Part shown: positions 1 to 5,106 of the stretch, piece by piece
How positions within the stretch are numbered: the stretch's first letter is position 1
Layout: the number at the start of each line of letters is the position of its first letter
Assembly (NCBI GenBank): GCA_030619185.1
Contig: JAUXBW010000170.1
Span: 1 to 5,177 of the forward strand
DNA length: 5,177 nucleotides
Direction: 5' to 3'
Source of the DNA: Methyloprofundus sp.
GTDB taxonomy: Bacteria > Pseudomonadota > Gammaproteobacteria > Methylococcales > Methylomonadaceae
Notes under the pieces: generated by a model
Told to the model about the DNA's origin: nothing
What the model saw: only the letters and a program-made list of their open reading frames with translations
Database searches by the model: none
Position numbers and translations under genes: made by a program

Positions 1-30
1 ATTAGTTCTTAGGTAACTCGCAATAAATAA

Positions 31-55
31 CCTACCCATATTGGGCAGGATTTTT
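31..55. terminator. Terminator-like hairpin, possibly bidirectional
   Basis: A 7-bp stem (31-37 with 43-49) closes a 5-nt loop. On the plus strand it is followed by ATTTTTGTTTG. On the minus strand the tail is TTATTTATTG. In minus-strand RNA the one irregular pair is a G-U wobble, so the stem is fully paired; in plus-strand RNA the same position is an A-C mismatch. This favours use on the minus strand, behind trxA, although the plus-strand T-tract is better. It could end trxA transcription, act as an attenuator ahead of the predicted rho gene, or end a plus-strand gene lying outside the window. Confidence 0.55.
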
Positions 56-70
56 GTTTGTCTTCAAGGC

Positions 71-110
71 GTATAAATAGGCGCACAGCAGGCTACGAAA
101 CTATTTATAC
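71..110. repeat. Perfect 10-bp inverted repeat with 20-bp spacer
   Basis: GTATAAATAG at 71-80 is the exact reverse complement of CTATTTATAC at 101-110. Each arm carries a TATAAA hexamer resembling a -10 element, one on each strand. No good -35 hexamer is found at the right distance for either. The repeat could be an operator, an RNA hairpin in the trxA-rho spacer, or the core of a small dispersed repeat. The symmetry is read directly from the sequence; the function is unknown. Confidence 0.6.
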
Positions 111-116
111 AACGCA

Positions 117-187
117 GAAGAAGGACAAAAAGACTAACAAGATGGGTGGGGTATTTGTTGTGAGTTGCTTTCAATACGGTGTGTATT
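117..187 (-). promoter_or_regulatory. C-rich, G-poor transcript segment (possible Rho-utilisation site)
   Basis: Read on the minus strand, directly after the trxA stop codon, these 71 nt contain 22 C and 6 G, with the densest run at 141-150 (7 C, no G). Unstructured C-over-G stretches are the usual hallmark of Rho loading sites. The location, between trxA and the gene position that rho occupies in related bacteria, would suit Rho-dependent termination after trxA or autoregulation of rho. This is inference: no rut consensus exists, and the rho gene is not inside the window. Confidence 0.35.
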
Positions 188-514
188 TTAGATGTTGCCG
201 TCGATGAATTGAGTCAGTTGTGATTTTGTTAATGCACCCACTTTTGTCGCTTCAACATCGCCATCTTTAAATAGCATTAGTGTTGGGATTCCACGTACGC
301 CATAATGTGATGGTGTACTAGGATTGTCATCAATATTCAATTTTGCAACAGTAATTTTACCAGAATATTCTTGCGATATTTCATCTAAAACAGGAGCAAT
401 CATTTTACAAGGACCACACCATTCAGCCCAGTAATCCACTAAAACAGGGGTTCCGGCTTTTAAAACAAGATCATCAAAATTACTATCAGTTACATGAAGG
501 ACTGAGTCACTCAC
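188..514 (-). CDS. trxA: Thioredoxin 1
   Basis: Small cytoplasmic dithiol-disulfide oxidoreductase that passes electrons from thioredoxin reductase to ribonucleotide reductase, PAPS reductase, methionine sulfoxide reductases and damaged proteins. From the GTG start the product is 108 aa, the usual length. It shows the WCGPCK active site with Cys33 and Cys36, the buried Asp27, and the RGIPTL loop with cis-Pro77. Similarity to E. coli TrxA runs the full length ([10 protein letters not shown] against MSDKIIHLTD). The GTG at 514-512 is chosen because GGAG sits 6 nt upstream and the family N-terminus begins there. An in-frame ATG at 562-560 would add 16 unrelated residues and lies inside the likely promoter, upstream of its expected transcription start. 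It is divergent from rhlB, as in E. coli, where rho follows trxA. Identification is very secure. Confidence 0.97.
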   Translation of the reverse strand: MSDSVLHVTDSNFDDLVLKAGTPVLVDYWAEWCGPCKMIAPVLDEISQEYSGKITVAKLNIDDNPSTPSHYGVRGIPTLMLFKDGDVEATKVGALTKSQLTQFIDGNI

Positions 515-524
515 GCTATTCTCC
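512..524 (-). promoter_or_regulatory. Shine-Dalgarno and GTG start that decide the trxA start
   Basis: On the minus strand GGAG (524-521) is followed by a 6-nt spacer and GTG (514-512). It is the only clear Shine-Dalgarno sequence among the five genes, and its ideal spacing fixes the GTG as the trxA start. Confidence 0.85.
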
Positions 525-543
525 AAATTATTTACGAGAGAGT

Positions 544-572
544 AATATCCCTGTATCGTCATATTTTGTCAA
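544..572 (-). promoter_or_regulatory. Predicted sigma-70 promoter of trxA
   Basis: A perfect TTGACA -35 hexamer (572-567) is followed by a 17-bp spacer and GATATT (549-544; 4 of 6 matches to TATAAT). Upstream, about 573-605, is very A/T-rich and could act as an UP element. Initiation is expected near 537, giving a leader of about 23 nt before the GTG start. The weak -10 is the main doubt; ATATTA one base further is an alternative. Confidence 0.55.
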
Positions 573-680
573 TCTATTTTTCTATATTTGTATTTTTATT
601 ATTGCATTATTTAGCGATGCTAGAGATGCCTGTTTTTCTCAAAGCCATAAGCAATGATCCGGGTACTGGTAACCGTTCAG

Positions 681-710
681 TCCCCCTCATGGCAAGGAGG
701 GTTAGGGGGG
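681..710. repeat. G/C-rich palindromic intergenic repeat
   Basis: In an AT-rich spacer, TCCCCCTC opens and GGAGGGTTAGGGGGG closes a 30-bp block. Two foldings compete: 682-687 (CCCCCT) with 704-709 (AGGGGG), and 684-688 (CCCTC) with 697-701 (GAGGG). Short C-run/G-run palindromes like this are common dispersed intergenic repeats in bacteria. The flanking sequence at about 660-680 (GGTACTGGTAACCGTTCAGT) may belong to the same unit. Copy number cannot be judged from one window. Confidence 0.45.
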
Positions 711-844
711 TAATATAAGGTATTGTTTTTGTAGCTATGAATACAGTGTTATTGCCCGTTTATTCAAGCATATTTATGTGAGTAGTGTTGTGCAATGAGT
801 ACTGAACAGTGCAAACTATCGGCTATTGATGTATTCTATATAAG

Positions 845-2095
845 ATGAAGACAACACATTTAACGGATACACGTTTCACTAACTTAGAACTTTCCAGCAC
901 TATATTAAAAGGCTTGAAAGACGCAGGTTTTGAACAATGCTCGCCTATTCAGGATAAGTCCTTGCCGATAGCACTAAGAGATAGAGATGTAGCAGGGCAA
1001 GCGCAAACTGGAACAGGTAAGACGGCGAGTTTCTTATTGGCGGCTTTCCAGCGTCTGCTAAACGATAATAGTGAAAAGAAAAAATATCCCAGGGCGATTA
1101 TATTAGCGCCTACTCGTGAACTTGCCATACAAATTCATAAAGATGCGCTATTACTAGGTAAACATCTGGGGTTTAATTTAGCACTTATTTATGGGGGTAC
1201 TGATTATCAGAAGCAATTAAAAGCAGTACAGGGAAACGTTGACATCATTATTGCGACACCGGGCAGGATTATTGATTTTTATCGGCAAAAAGCATTTTCT
1301 CTGGATAATATACAGGTGATGGTGCTGGACGAAGCCGATAGAATGTTTGATTTAGGGTTTATTAAAGACATACGCTATTTACTCAATCGTATGCCGGCTC
1401 CGGAAAAACGTCTGAATATGTTGTTCTCTGCTACCTTATCGTTCAAAGTATCAGAGCTGGCTTATGAACATATGTACCAGCCAGTGATGGTCAAAATTGA
1501 AACTGAAGAGGTAACTTCAGAGTCTATCAATCAATTTGCATTTTGTCCGGCGAATGAGCAGAAAATCCCTTTATTAATAGGCTTGCTTAATTCGCATAAG
1601 CCAGAGCGCAGTATTGTTTTTGTCAATACTAAACGTAGTGCAGAAAAATTAGCTGATTATCTTGCTGCCAATGGCCATCAAACGGCCTTGCTAAGTGGTG
1701 ATGTACCGCAGGAAAAAAGGCAGCGACTACTGGCTGATTTTCAGGCAAGCAAAGTCACTATTATGATTGCCACCGATGTTGCCGCGCGTGGTCTGCATAT
1801 ACCCGATGTTTCGCATGTGTTTAATTTTGATTTACCCCAGGATGCGGAAGATTACGTACATAGAATCGGTAGAACAGCACGCTTTGGTGCTAAAGGTGAA
1901 GCGATCAGTTTTATATGTGAAGAATACGCCTATTCAATGCCTGATATAGAAAACTATATCAACCAGAAAGTGCCGGTACATAAAGTCACCGAAGATTTAT
2001 TACCCGAATTAACAAAGCCTGCGCCTAGGCCCCGAGTGCCACGCAAGCAATATTCACCGAGAAAACCCGCACCAAGAACACGCACAAAAGCGTAA
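845..2095 (+). CDS. rhlB: DEAD-box ATP-dependent RNA helicase RhlB
   Basis: ATP-dependent RNA helicase; in enterics it binds RNase E in the degradosome and unwinds structured mRNA for decay by PNPase. The 416 aa (E. coli about 421) carry all family motifs in order: F11 and the Q-motif ending at Gln36, Walker A AQTGTGKT (53-60), PTRELA (89-94), TPGR (138-141), DEAD (162-165), SAT (195-197), IVFVNTK (257-263), ATDVAARGLHIP (309-320) and HRIGRTAR (339-346). The last motif has Ala345 where E. coli has Gly. MKTTHLTDTRF matches the start of RhlB, which supports this ATG even though no Shine-Dalgarno sequence precedes it. The tail from about residue 391 is rich in Pro, Arg and Lys, like other RhlB C-termini that contact RNA or RNase E. 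Divergence from trxA supports RhlB over other DEAD-box paralogues such as RhlE. Confidence 0.95.
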   Translation: MKTTHLTDTRFTNLELSSTILKGLKDAGFEQCSPIQDKSLPIALRDRDVAGQAQTGTGKTASFLLAAFQRLLNDNSEKKKYPRAIILAPTRELAIQIHKDALLLGKHLGFNLALIYGGTDYQKQLKAVQGNVDIIIATPGRIIDFYRQKAFSLDNIQVMVLDEADRMFDLGFIKDIRYLLNRMPAPEKRLNMLFSATLSFKVSELAYEHMYQPVMVKIETEEVTSESINQFAFCPANEQKIPLLIGLLNSHKPERSIVFVNTKRSAEKLADYLAANGHQTALLSGDVPQEKRQRLLADFQASKVTIMIATDVAARGLHIPDVSHVFNFDLPQDAEDYVHRIGRTARFGAKGEAISFICEEYAYSMPDIENYINQKVPVHKVTEDLLPELTKPAPRPRVPRKQYSPRKPAPRTRTKA

Positions 2096-2179
2096 AATAT
2101 TGCTTCTAGGAAATGTTTTTGTGTTTATTTATAAGGGTAAGAACGTGATTATTATCCCCTTCATTAAAACAATATTTTA
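2093..2179. terminator. Nested inverted repeats between convergent rhlB and yrfG
   Basis: A perfect 10-bp inverted repeat pairs 2093-2102 (TAAAATATTG) with 2170-2179 (CAATATTTTA); its left arm includes the rhlB stop codon. Inside it a second imperfect hairpin pairs 2133-2140 (AAGGGTAA) with 2152-2161 (TTATCCCCTT), with a 2-nt bulge. Lying between the two convergent stop codons, it probably ends transcription from both sides. Neither strand has a textbook uninterrupted U-tract directly after the inner stem, so the terminator reading is tentative. Confidence 0.45.
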
Positions 2180-2184
2180 GTTTA

Positions 2185-2841
2185 TTATGCTATCGGCATG
2201 ATCTCTCTGAAATCATTAATAGCGGGGAACTCGGAAATGCTTCTGGCTCTTTTTTGTGAATCAGGTTGCTTAATAGAGAGTAAGTGCTTAATACCAAAAG
2301 CCTGCGCAGCACCAAGCACGGCAAGGCTATCATCAACCATTAAAGTAGATTGTGTATCCCAGCCATACTGGTTTTGAAAGACTTGCCAGAATGCCTGGTG
2401 TTCTTTAGCAAAACCAAAATCATGCGAGCAAATAATATGCTCAAAAAAAGGCTGCAAGCAGGTTTTTTCCATTTTTAGTGATAAGCTATCGCGGTGTGCA
2501 TTGGTGACTAATAGTACCCGTTTTTCGGTTTTCTGTAAGGCACTTAAAAACTCTGTGACATGAGGCAAGACACTGATTAAGCCTGAAATTTCAGCTTTTA
2601 GTCCAGCTATATCCAGATTTAAAATACCACTCCAGTAATCCAGACAATACCACTCAAGCTTGCCTTCCATACTCTTGAATAAAGGCAACAGAACCTCAGT
2701 TGCTTGCTCAATAGTAAGCTGATTTTGTTGCGCATAGCGTGCAGGTATGAACTCTAGCCAGAAATGATTATCAAAATTCAAATCCAGCAAAGTTCCATCC
2801 ATATCCAGTAAGACAGTATTAATTTTGTTCCAATCCAGCAT
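2185..2841 (-). CDS. yrfG: HAD-superfamily GMP/IMP nucleotidase (YrfG-like)
   Basis: Cytoplasmic Mg-dependent phosphatase; the E. coli homologue removes the 5'-phosphate from purine nucleotides, mainly IMP and GMP. From the ATG at 2841 the product is 218 aa (E. coli 222). It has HAD motif I DMDGT with Asp13 and Asp15, motif II VTNAH (Thr113), the motif III lysine (Lys146) in FGFAKEHQ, and motif IV VDDS (Asp170-Asp171). YrfG-specific stretches are VLLDMDGTLLDLNFDNHFW and WYCLDYWS. A longer reading from TTG at 2886 adds 15 residues with no counterpart in the family and runs to 2 bp from the nudE start, so the ATG is preferred. No Shine-Dalgarno sequence is visible. It is divergent from nudE; yrfG also lies beside nudE in enterics. 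It might be annotated only as HAD hydrolase, but the similarity is specific. Confidence 0.92.
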   Translation of the reverse strand: MLDWNKINTVLLDMDGTLLDLNFDNHFWLEFIPARYAQQNQLTIEQATEVLLPLFKSMEGKLEWYCLDYWSGILNLDIAGLKAEISGLISVLPHVTEFLSALQKTEKRVLLVTNAHRDSLSLKMEKTCLQPFFEHIICSHDFGFAKEHQAFWQVFQNQYGWDTQSTLMVDDSLAVLGAAQAFGIKHLLSIKQPDSQKRARSISEFPAINDFREIMPIA

Positions 2842-2888
2842 AACAAAGGCTATAGTAAGCTTAATAAAGACTACACACCATAACAAAA
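2842..2888. promoter_or_regulatory. Short divergent promoter region of yrfG and nudE
   Basis: Only 47 bp separate the two start codons. TATAGT at 2851-2856 matches a -10 box at 5 of 6 positions for nudE and would start transcription near 2863. On the other strand TACTAT (2857-2852) overlaps it almost completely and would start yrfG within a few bases of its ATG. No strong -35 was found on either strand. The two genes must share this control region; the exact elements are tentative. Confidence 0.4.
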
Positions 2889-3437
2889 ATGTTAGAAAAA
2901 CCGAAGATACTTAATAGAAAAATCGTAGCTCATTCCCGCTTGTTCAGGGTTGAATCCTTAGATTTAAAATTTAGTAACGGTGCTACCAGGCAATATGAAC
3001 GACTAATGCGACCCAGTGGTAGTATGGGGGCAGTACTGATAGTTCCCATGATAGATATTGAAACAGTTTTATTGGTTCGCGAGTATTCGGGGGGGCTCGA
3101 TAGGTATGAATTAGGTCTGGCAAAAGGCAAGATAGATGCGGGTGAAACAGCCTTACAGGCAGCAAATCGTGAATTAAAAGAAGAGGTGGGTTATGGTGCG
3201 CATAAAATTGAGCAAATCAGTTCCTTATCTATAGCGCCGAGCTATATGGAACATATGACAGAAATTATACTTGCACAGGATCTATATCCAGAAAAATTAC
3301 CAGGAGATGAGCCAGAGGAATTAGAGGTCGTACCCTGGAAACTGGACAATCTCACGGAATTAGTGACTAGCGGGCAATGCACAGAAGCGCGGAGTATTGC
3401 TGCTTTATATATGGTGAGAGATTATATACAAACATAG
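2889..3437 (+). CDS. nudE: ADP compounds hydrolase NudE (Nudix)
   Basis: Nudix pyrophosphohydrolase; the E. coli enzyme splits ADP-ribose, NADH, Ap3A, Ap2A and similar adenosine diphosphates to AMP plus a phosphorylated remainder, using Mg. The 182-aa product is close to the usual length of about 186. A complete Nudix box runs from Gly80 to Tyr102: Gly80, Glu86, then REL at 94-96, Glu98, Glu99 and Gly101, fitting GX5EX7REUXEEXGU. NudE-specific stretches include AHSRLFRVESLDLKFSNG near the N-terminus, SIAPSY (114-119) and AQDLYPEKLPGDEPEEL (129-145). The start matches E. coli NudE (KPKILN against KPTILN); the leader AACAAAA before the ATG shows no Shine-Dalgarno sequence. It is divergent from yrfG, and the two may share a nucleotide-sanitation role. 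Identification is strong; substrate preference is carried over from E. coli. Confidence 0.95.
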   Translation: MLEKPKILNRKIVAHSRLFRVESLDLKFSNGATRQYERLMRPSGSMGAVLIVPMIDIETVLLVREYSGGLDRYELGLAKGKIDAGETALQAANRELKEEVGYGAHKIEQISSLSIAPSYMEHMTEIILAQDLYPEKLPGDEPEELEVVPWKLDNLTELVTSGQCTEARSIAALYMVRDYIQT

Positions 3438-3443
3438 GTCTCA

Positions 3444-3507
3444 TCCCTGTTGTAGGAGCGGACTTTAGCCGCGAAAAAAAACAGTTAGCGGCTCTCTAAC
3501 GCAGGGA
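3444..3507. repeat. REP-like palindromic element downstream of nudE
   Basis: TGTAGGAGCGGACTTTAGCC and the following GCGAA (3451-3475) look like the widespread gammaproteobacterial REP type (TGTAGGAGCGG...CCGCGA), with GCGG (3458-3461) pairing CCGC (3469-3472). A second hairpin pairs GTTAG (3484-3488) with CTAAC (3496-3500), and AGCCGC (3467-3472) can instead pair GCGGCT (3488-3493). Outer arms TCCCTG (3444-3449) and CAGGGA (3502-3507) bracket the whole. Such elements are usually mobilised by RAYT transposases and may protect the 3' end of the upstream mRNA. Confidence 0.6.
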
Positions 3508-3515
3508 GATATAGA

Positions 3516-3548
3516 ACTTGTCATCATGCTTAGGCTCAACTAACAAGT
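3516..3548. promoter_or_regulatory. Possible promoter/operator for the cNMP-rhodanese gene
   Basis: TTGTCA (3518-3523; 5 of 6 to TTGACA) is followed after 17 bp by TAACAA (3541-3546; 3 of 6 to TATAAT). A perfect 6-bp inverted repeat, ACTTGT (3516-3521) with ACAAGT (3543-3548), overlaps both hexamers and could be an operator. The start codon follows at 3572 behind an A-rich leader holding a small dyad (AACTT-AAA-AAGTT, 3556-3568) and no Shine-Dalgarno sequence. The weak -10 keeps confidence low. Confidence 0.3.
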
Positions 3549-3571
3549 GCAAAAAAACTTAAAAAGTTATT

Positions 3572-4882
3572 ATGGCTGTAAACCCTAAATCAGAAGATGG
3601 ACTGGCTTTGCGCAAATTATTTCCATTGGCAACGATGCCAGCGCAACAGTTTAAAGAGTTATGTGCGGGCTATGATGTAACATCCATCGCTCAGGAGGGT
3701 ATGTTATTTAACTGGGGCGACATAACAGAATCATTCATTTATCTTGTACACGGAACGGTTTCTTTAGAAGCTGACCAGTTCATGTTAGAGACCATCAATG
3801 CAGGCTCCGATGCAGCAAAGTTCGCATTGGCGCATCAATTTCCCCGCCAGGTATCTGCCCGGGCGCTGGATAATGTCCGCTTTATTAGTCTTGGACTCAA
3901 TGTCTTTGATAAAAATGATATTGATTATAATGAACTTGCAAATGTTTATCGGGTTGAAAGTGAAGATACCTCTGCGGTAGATGCATCAACTGACTGGTTG
4001 GCAGCACTACTTCAATCTCCTGTATTTCAGCGCTTACCTGCGGTAAATTTACAGCAAGTTTTAATGGCTCTGGAAGATGTTAAATTTAGTAAAGGTGAGG
4101 TTATTTTTAAGCAGGGTGATGTGGGAGATTATTGTTATTTAATTAAAAAAGGACATTGCTCTCTCAGTCGAAAAGCCTCTGAAGAGACTAAAGAAATAAG
4201 CTATCTTGAACTTGTCGAAGGTGAAACATTTGGTGAGCAGGCGATATTAACCGAAGCACGGAGGAATATGACCGTGACAGCTGTCACCGATATGCTAGCA
4301 TCGCGTATTGATGCAGAGCGCTTTAATAAATTTATTAAAAAGCCAGCACTAGAATATATTGATTACGATGATTTACAGCAAGAGTGCGAGCAATCTCCGG
4401 AGTTACTGATTTTAGATATACGCTCTGCAACCGATTACCATAAAAACCATATTGAGGGTAGTCGCAACATCCCCTTTTTCTCTTTACGCATGTTTAGCAA
4501 GGAATTAGTTAACCAGGCGAAAATTTTTATCGTTTGTGCAGATGGTAAAGACAGTGATGCAGCGGCTTTTGAACTCATTAAGCATCGGGTTAACGCCGTT
4601 GTCTTAAAGGGTGGCATGCAGAGCCTATTGAATGATGAGATTGAAAAAATAGATGAAGATGAGATTGAACCCGTTAGTAGAGACGAGTTATCTGAGCAAC
4701 CACACAAGCGAGATGAGGTGGCTGATACTGTAGCGAGTCTGCAACAAGAAAATCAACTATTAAAAGCAGATAATGCCAGGCTGATGACCGAACTGGATGT
4801 ATTTAAAAAACAATACAGACTGCTCTTTAAGAAAACTCAGAAGCTCAAAGCTGCATTTGAAAAGCTACAAGCGGTAAAATAA
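3572..4882 (+). CDS. Tandem cNMP-binding-like, rhodanese and coiled-coil protein
   Basis: A 436-aa soluble protein with no signal peptide or membrane segment. Residues about 15-115 resemble a cyclic-nucleotide-binding barrel (FNWGD...YLVHG, then PRQVSA at 91-96), but the phosphate cassette is degenerate: no FGE, with Lys83 near the usual Glu. Residues about 148-256 form a better barrel (IFKQGDVGDYCYLIKKG, then FGEQAIL at 220-226 and RRNMTV at 230-235), keeping Glu222 and Arg231. Residues about 262-353 are rhodanese-like (LILDIR, HIEGSRNIP), with loop CADGKDS: Cys322 is present but the usual Arg is Asp327. An acidic linker (about 355-372) and a coiled coil (about 385-433) follow, suggesting oligomerisation or a partner. 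There is no helix-turn-helix, so a CRP-type regulator is unlikely. I infer a signal-responsive sulfur/redox sensor or scaffold; the function is unknown. It lies 134 bp after nudE, behind a REP-like element, so it probably has its own promoter. Confidence 0.85.
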   Translation: MAVNPKSEDGLALRKLFPLATMPAQQFKELCAGYDVTSIAQEGMLFNWGDITESFIYLVHGTVSLEADQFMLETINAGSDAAKFALAHQFPRQVSARALDNVRFISLGLNVFDKNDIDYNELANVYRVESEDTSAVDASTDWLAALLQSPVFQRLPAVNLQQVLMALEDVKFSKGEVIFKQGDVGDYCYLIKKGHCSLSRKASEETKEISYLELVEGETFGEQAILTEARRNMTVTAVTDMLASRIDAERFNKFIKKPALEYIDYDDLQQECEQSPELLILDIRSATDYHKNHIEGSRNIPFFSLRMFSKELVNQAKIFIVCADGKDSDAAAFELIKHRVNAVVLKGGMQSLLNDEIEKIDEDEIEPVSRDELSEQPHKRDEVADTVASLQQENQLLKADNARLMTELDVFKKQYRLLFKKTQKLKAAFEKLQAVK

Positions 4883-4972
4883 GTATAGATAAGCCCCAGC
4901 TCTTCGCTTGAGTGCCTGGCAGTTGACTATTCCTTAGTAGGTTCTACCCTTTAAACTAACAGTGTCAGAGCA

Positions 4973-5001
4973 CTAGCGGGGTTGCTAGGCTTACACCGCT
5001 A
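4973..5001. repeat. Overlapping inverted repeats downstream of the last gene
   Basis: CTAGC (4973-4977) pairs GCTAG (4984-4988) around GGGGTT, while TAGCGG (4974-4979) can instead pair CCGCTA (4996-5001). The two foldings exclude each other. No T-tract follows, so this is not a standard intrinsic terminator. It is part of the gene-free tail 4883-5177 (295 bp), in which I find no tRNA and no convincing coding sequence. Confidence 0.35.
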
Positions 5002-5033
5002 TAGCTAATTTATCGTGAGCTTCTTAAGCAGTA

Positions 5034-5069
5034 GCCCGAATAACGGAAGCCAGGTGGCTGTATTCAGGC
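5034..5069. repeat. REP-like hairpin (GCCCGAATA...TATTCAGGC)
   Basis: A 9-position outer stem with one mismatch pairs 5034-5042 with 5061-5069. An inner 4-bp stem, AGCC (5048-5051) with GGCT (5056-5059), closes a 4-nt loop. The pattern GTAGCCCGAATAA...TATTC.GGC resembles known REP families that start with GTAGCCCG. It is probably a dispersed palindrome unrelated in sequence to the REP-like element at 3444-3507. Copy number is unknown. Confidence 0.5.
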
Positions 5070-5106
5070 AAACACAGAAATTAAGTATCTATTTTAAATT
5101 CGAGGG

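Larger units (their letters stand above)
515..844. other. Divergent trxA/rhlB control region
   Basis: 330 bp without a convincing coding sequence. It holds the trxA leader and promoter on the left (515-605), a G/C-rich palindromic repeat at 681-710, and AT-rich sequence before rhlB. A small dyad, ACTG-AA-CAGT at 801-810, lies about 35 bp ahead of the rhlB start. For rhlB, TATTCT (832-837) is the best placed -10 candidate, but no -35 match accompanies it, so no rhlB promoter is called. Confidence 0.6.

Noticed and set aside
31..40. Possible small minus-strand reading frame from ATG at 40 running off the left edge
   Set aside because: No ribosome binding site, it starts inside the terminator-like hairpin, and the residues do not resemble the start of Rho.
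515..562. N-terminal extension of trxA from ATG 562
   Set aside because: The 16 extra residues have no counterpart in thioredoxins, and the ATG lies inside the predicted promoter. The GTG with GGAG is the better start.
1767..1949. 60-aa plus-strand frame inside rhlB
   Set aside because: It overlaps conserved helicase motifs V and VI in another frame; no family resemblance and no ribosome binding site.
2842..2886. Extension of yrfG from TTG 2886
   Set aside because: The 15 extra residues are absent from YrfG homologues and would fill the whole divergent promoter region up to nudE.
2930..3165. Two antisense frames opposite nudE
   Set aside because: They lie opposite the conserved NudE N-terminal half and Nudix box region and look like chance open frames.
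3798..3980. 60-aa plus-strand frame within the multidomain gene
   Set aside because: It is a shadow of the first cNMP-like domain in another frame, with no recognisable product.
4435..4707. 90-aa antisense frame opposite the rhodanese domain
   Set aside because: Its Ser-rich composition comes from reading the acidic, Asp/Glu-rich linker backwards; no ribosome binding site or family resemblance.
3572..4882. Reading the multidomain gene as a CRP/FNR transcription factor
   Set aside because: No helix-turn-helix follows either barrel; a rhodanese domain and a coiled coil occupy the C-terminal half.
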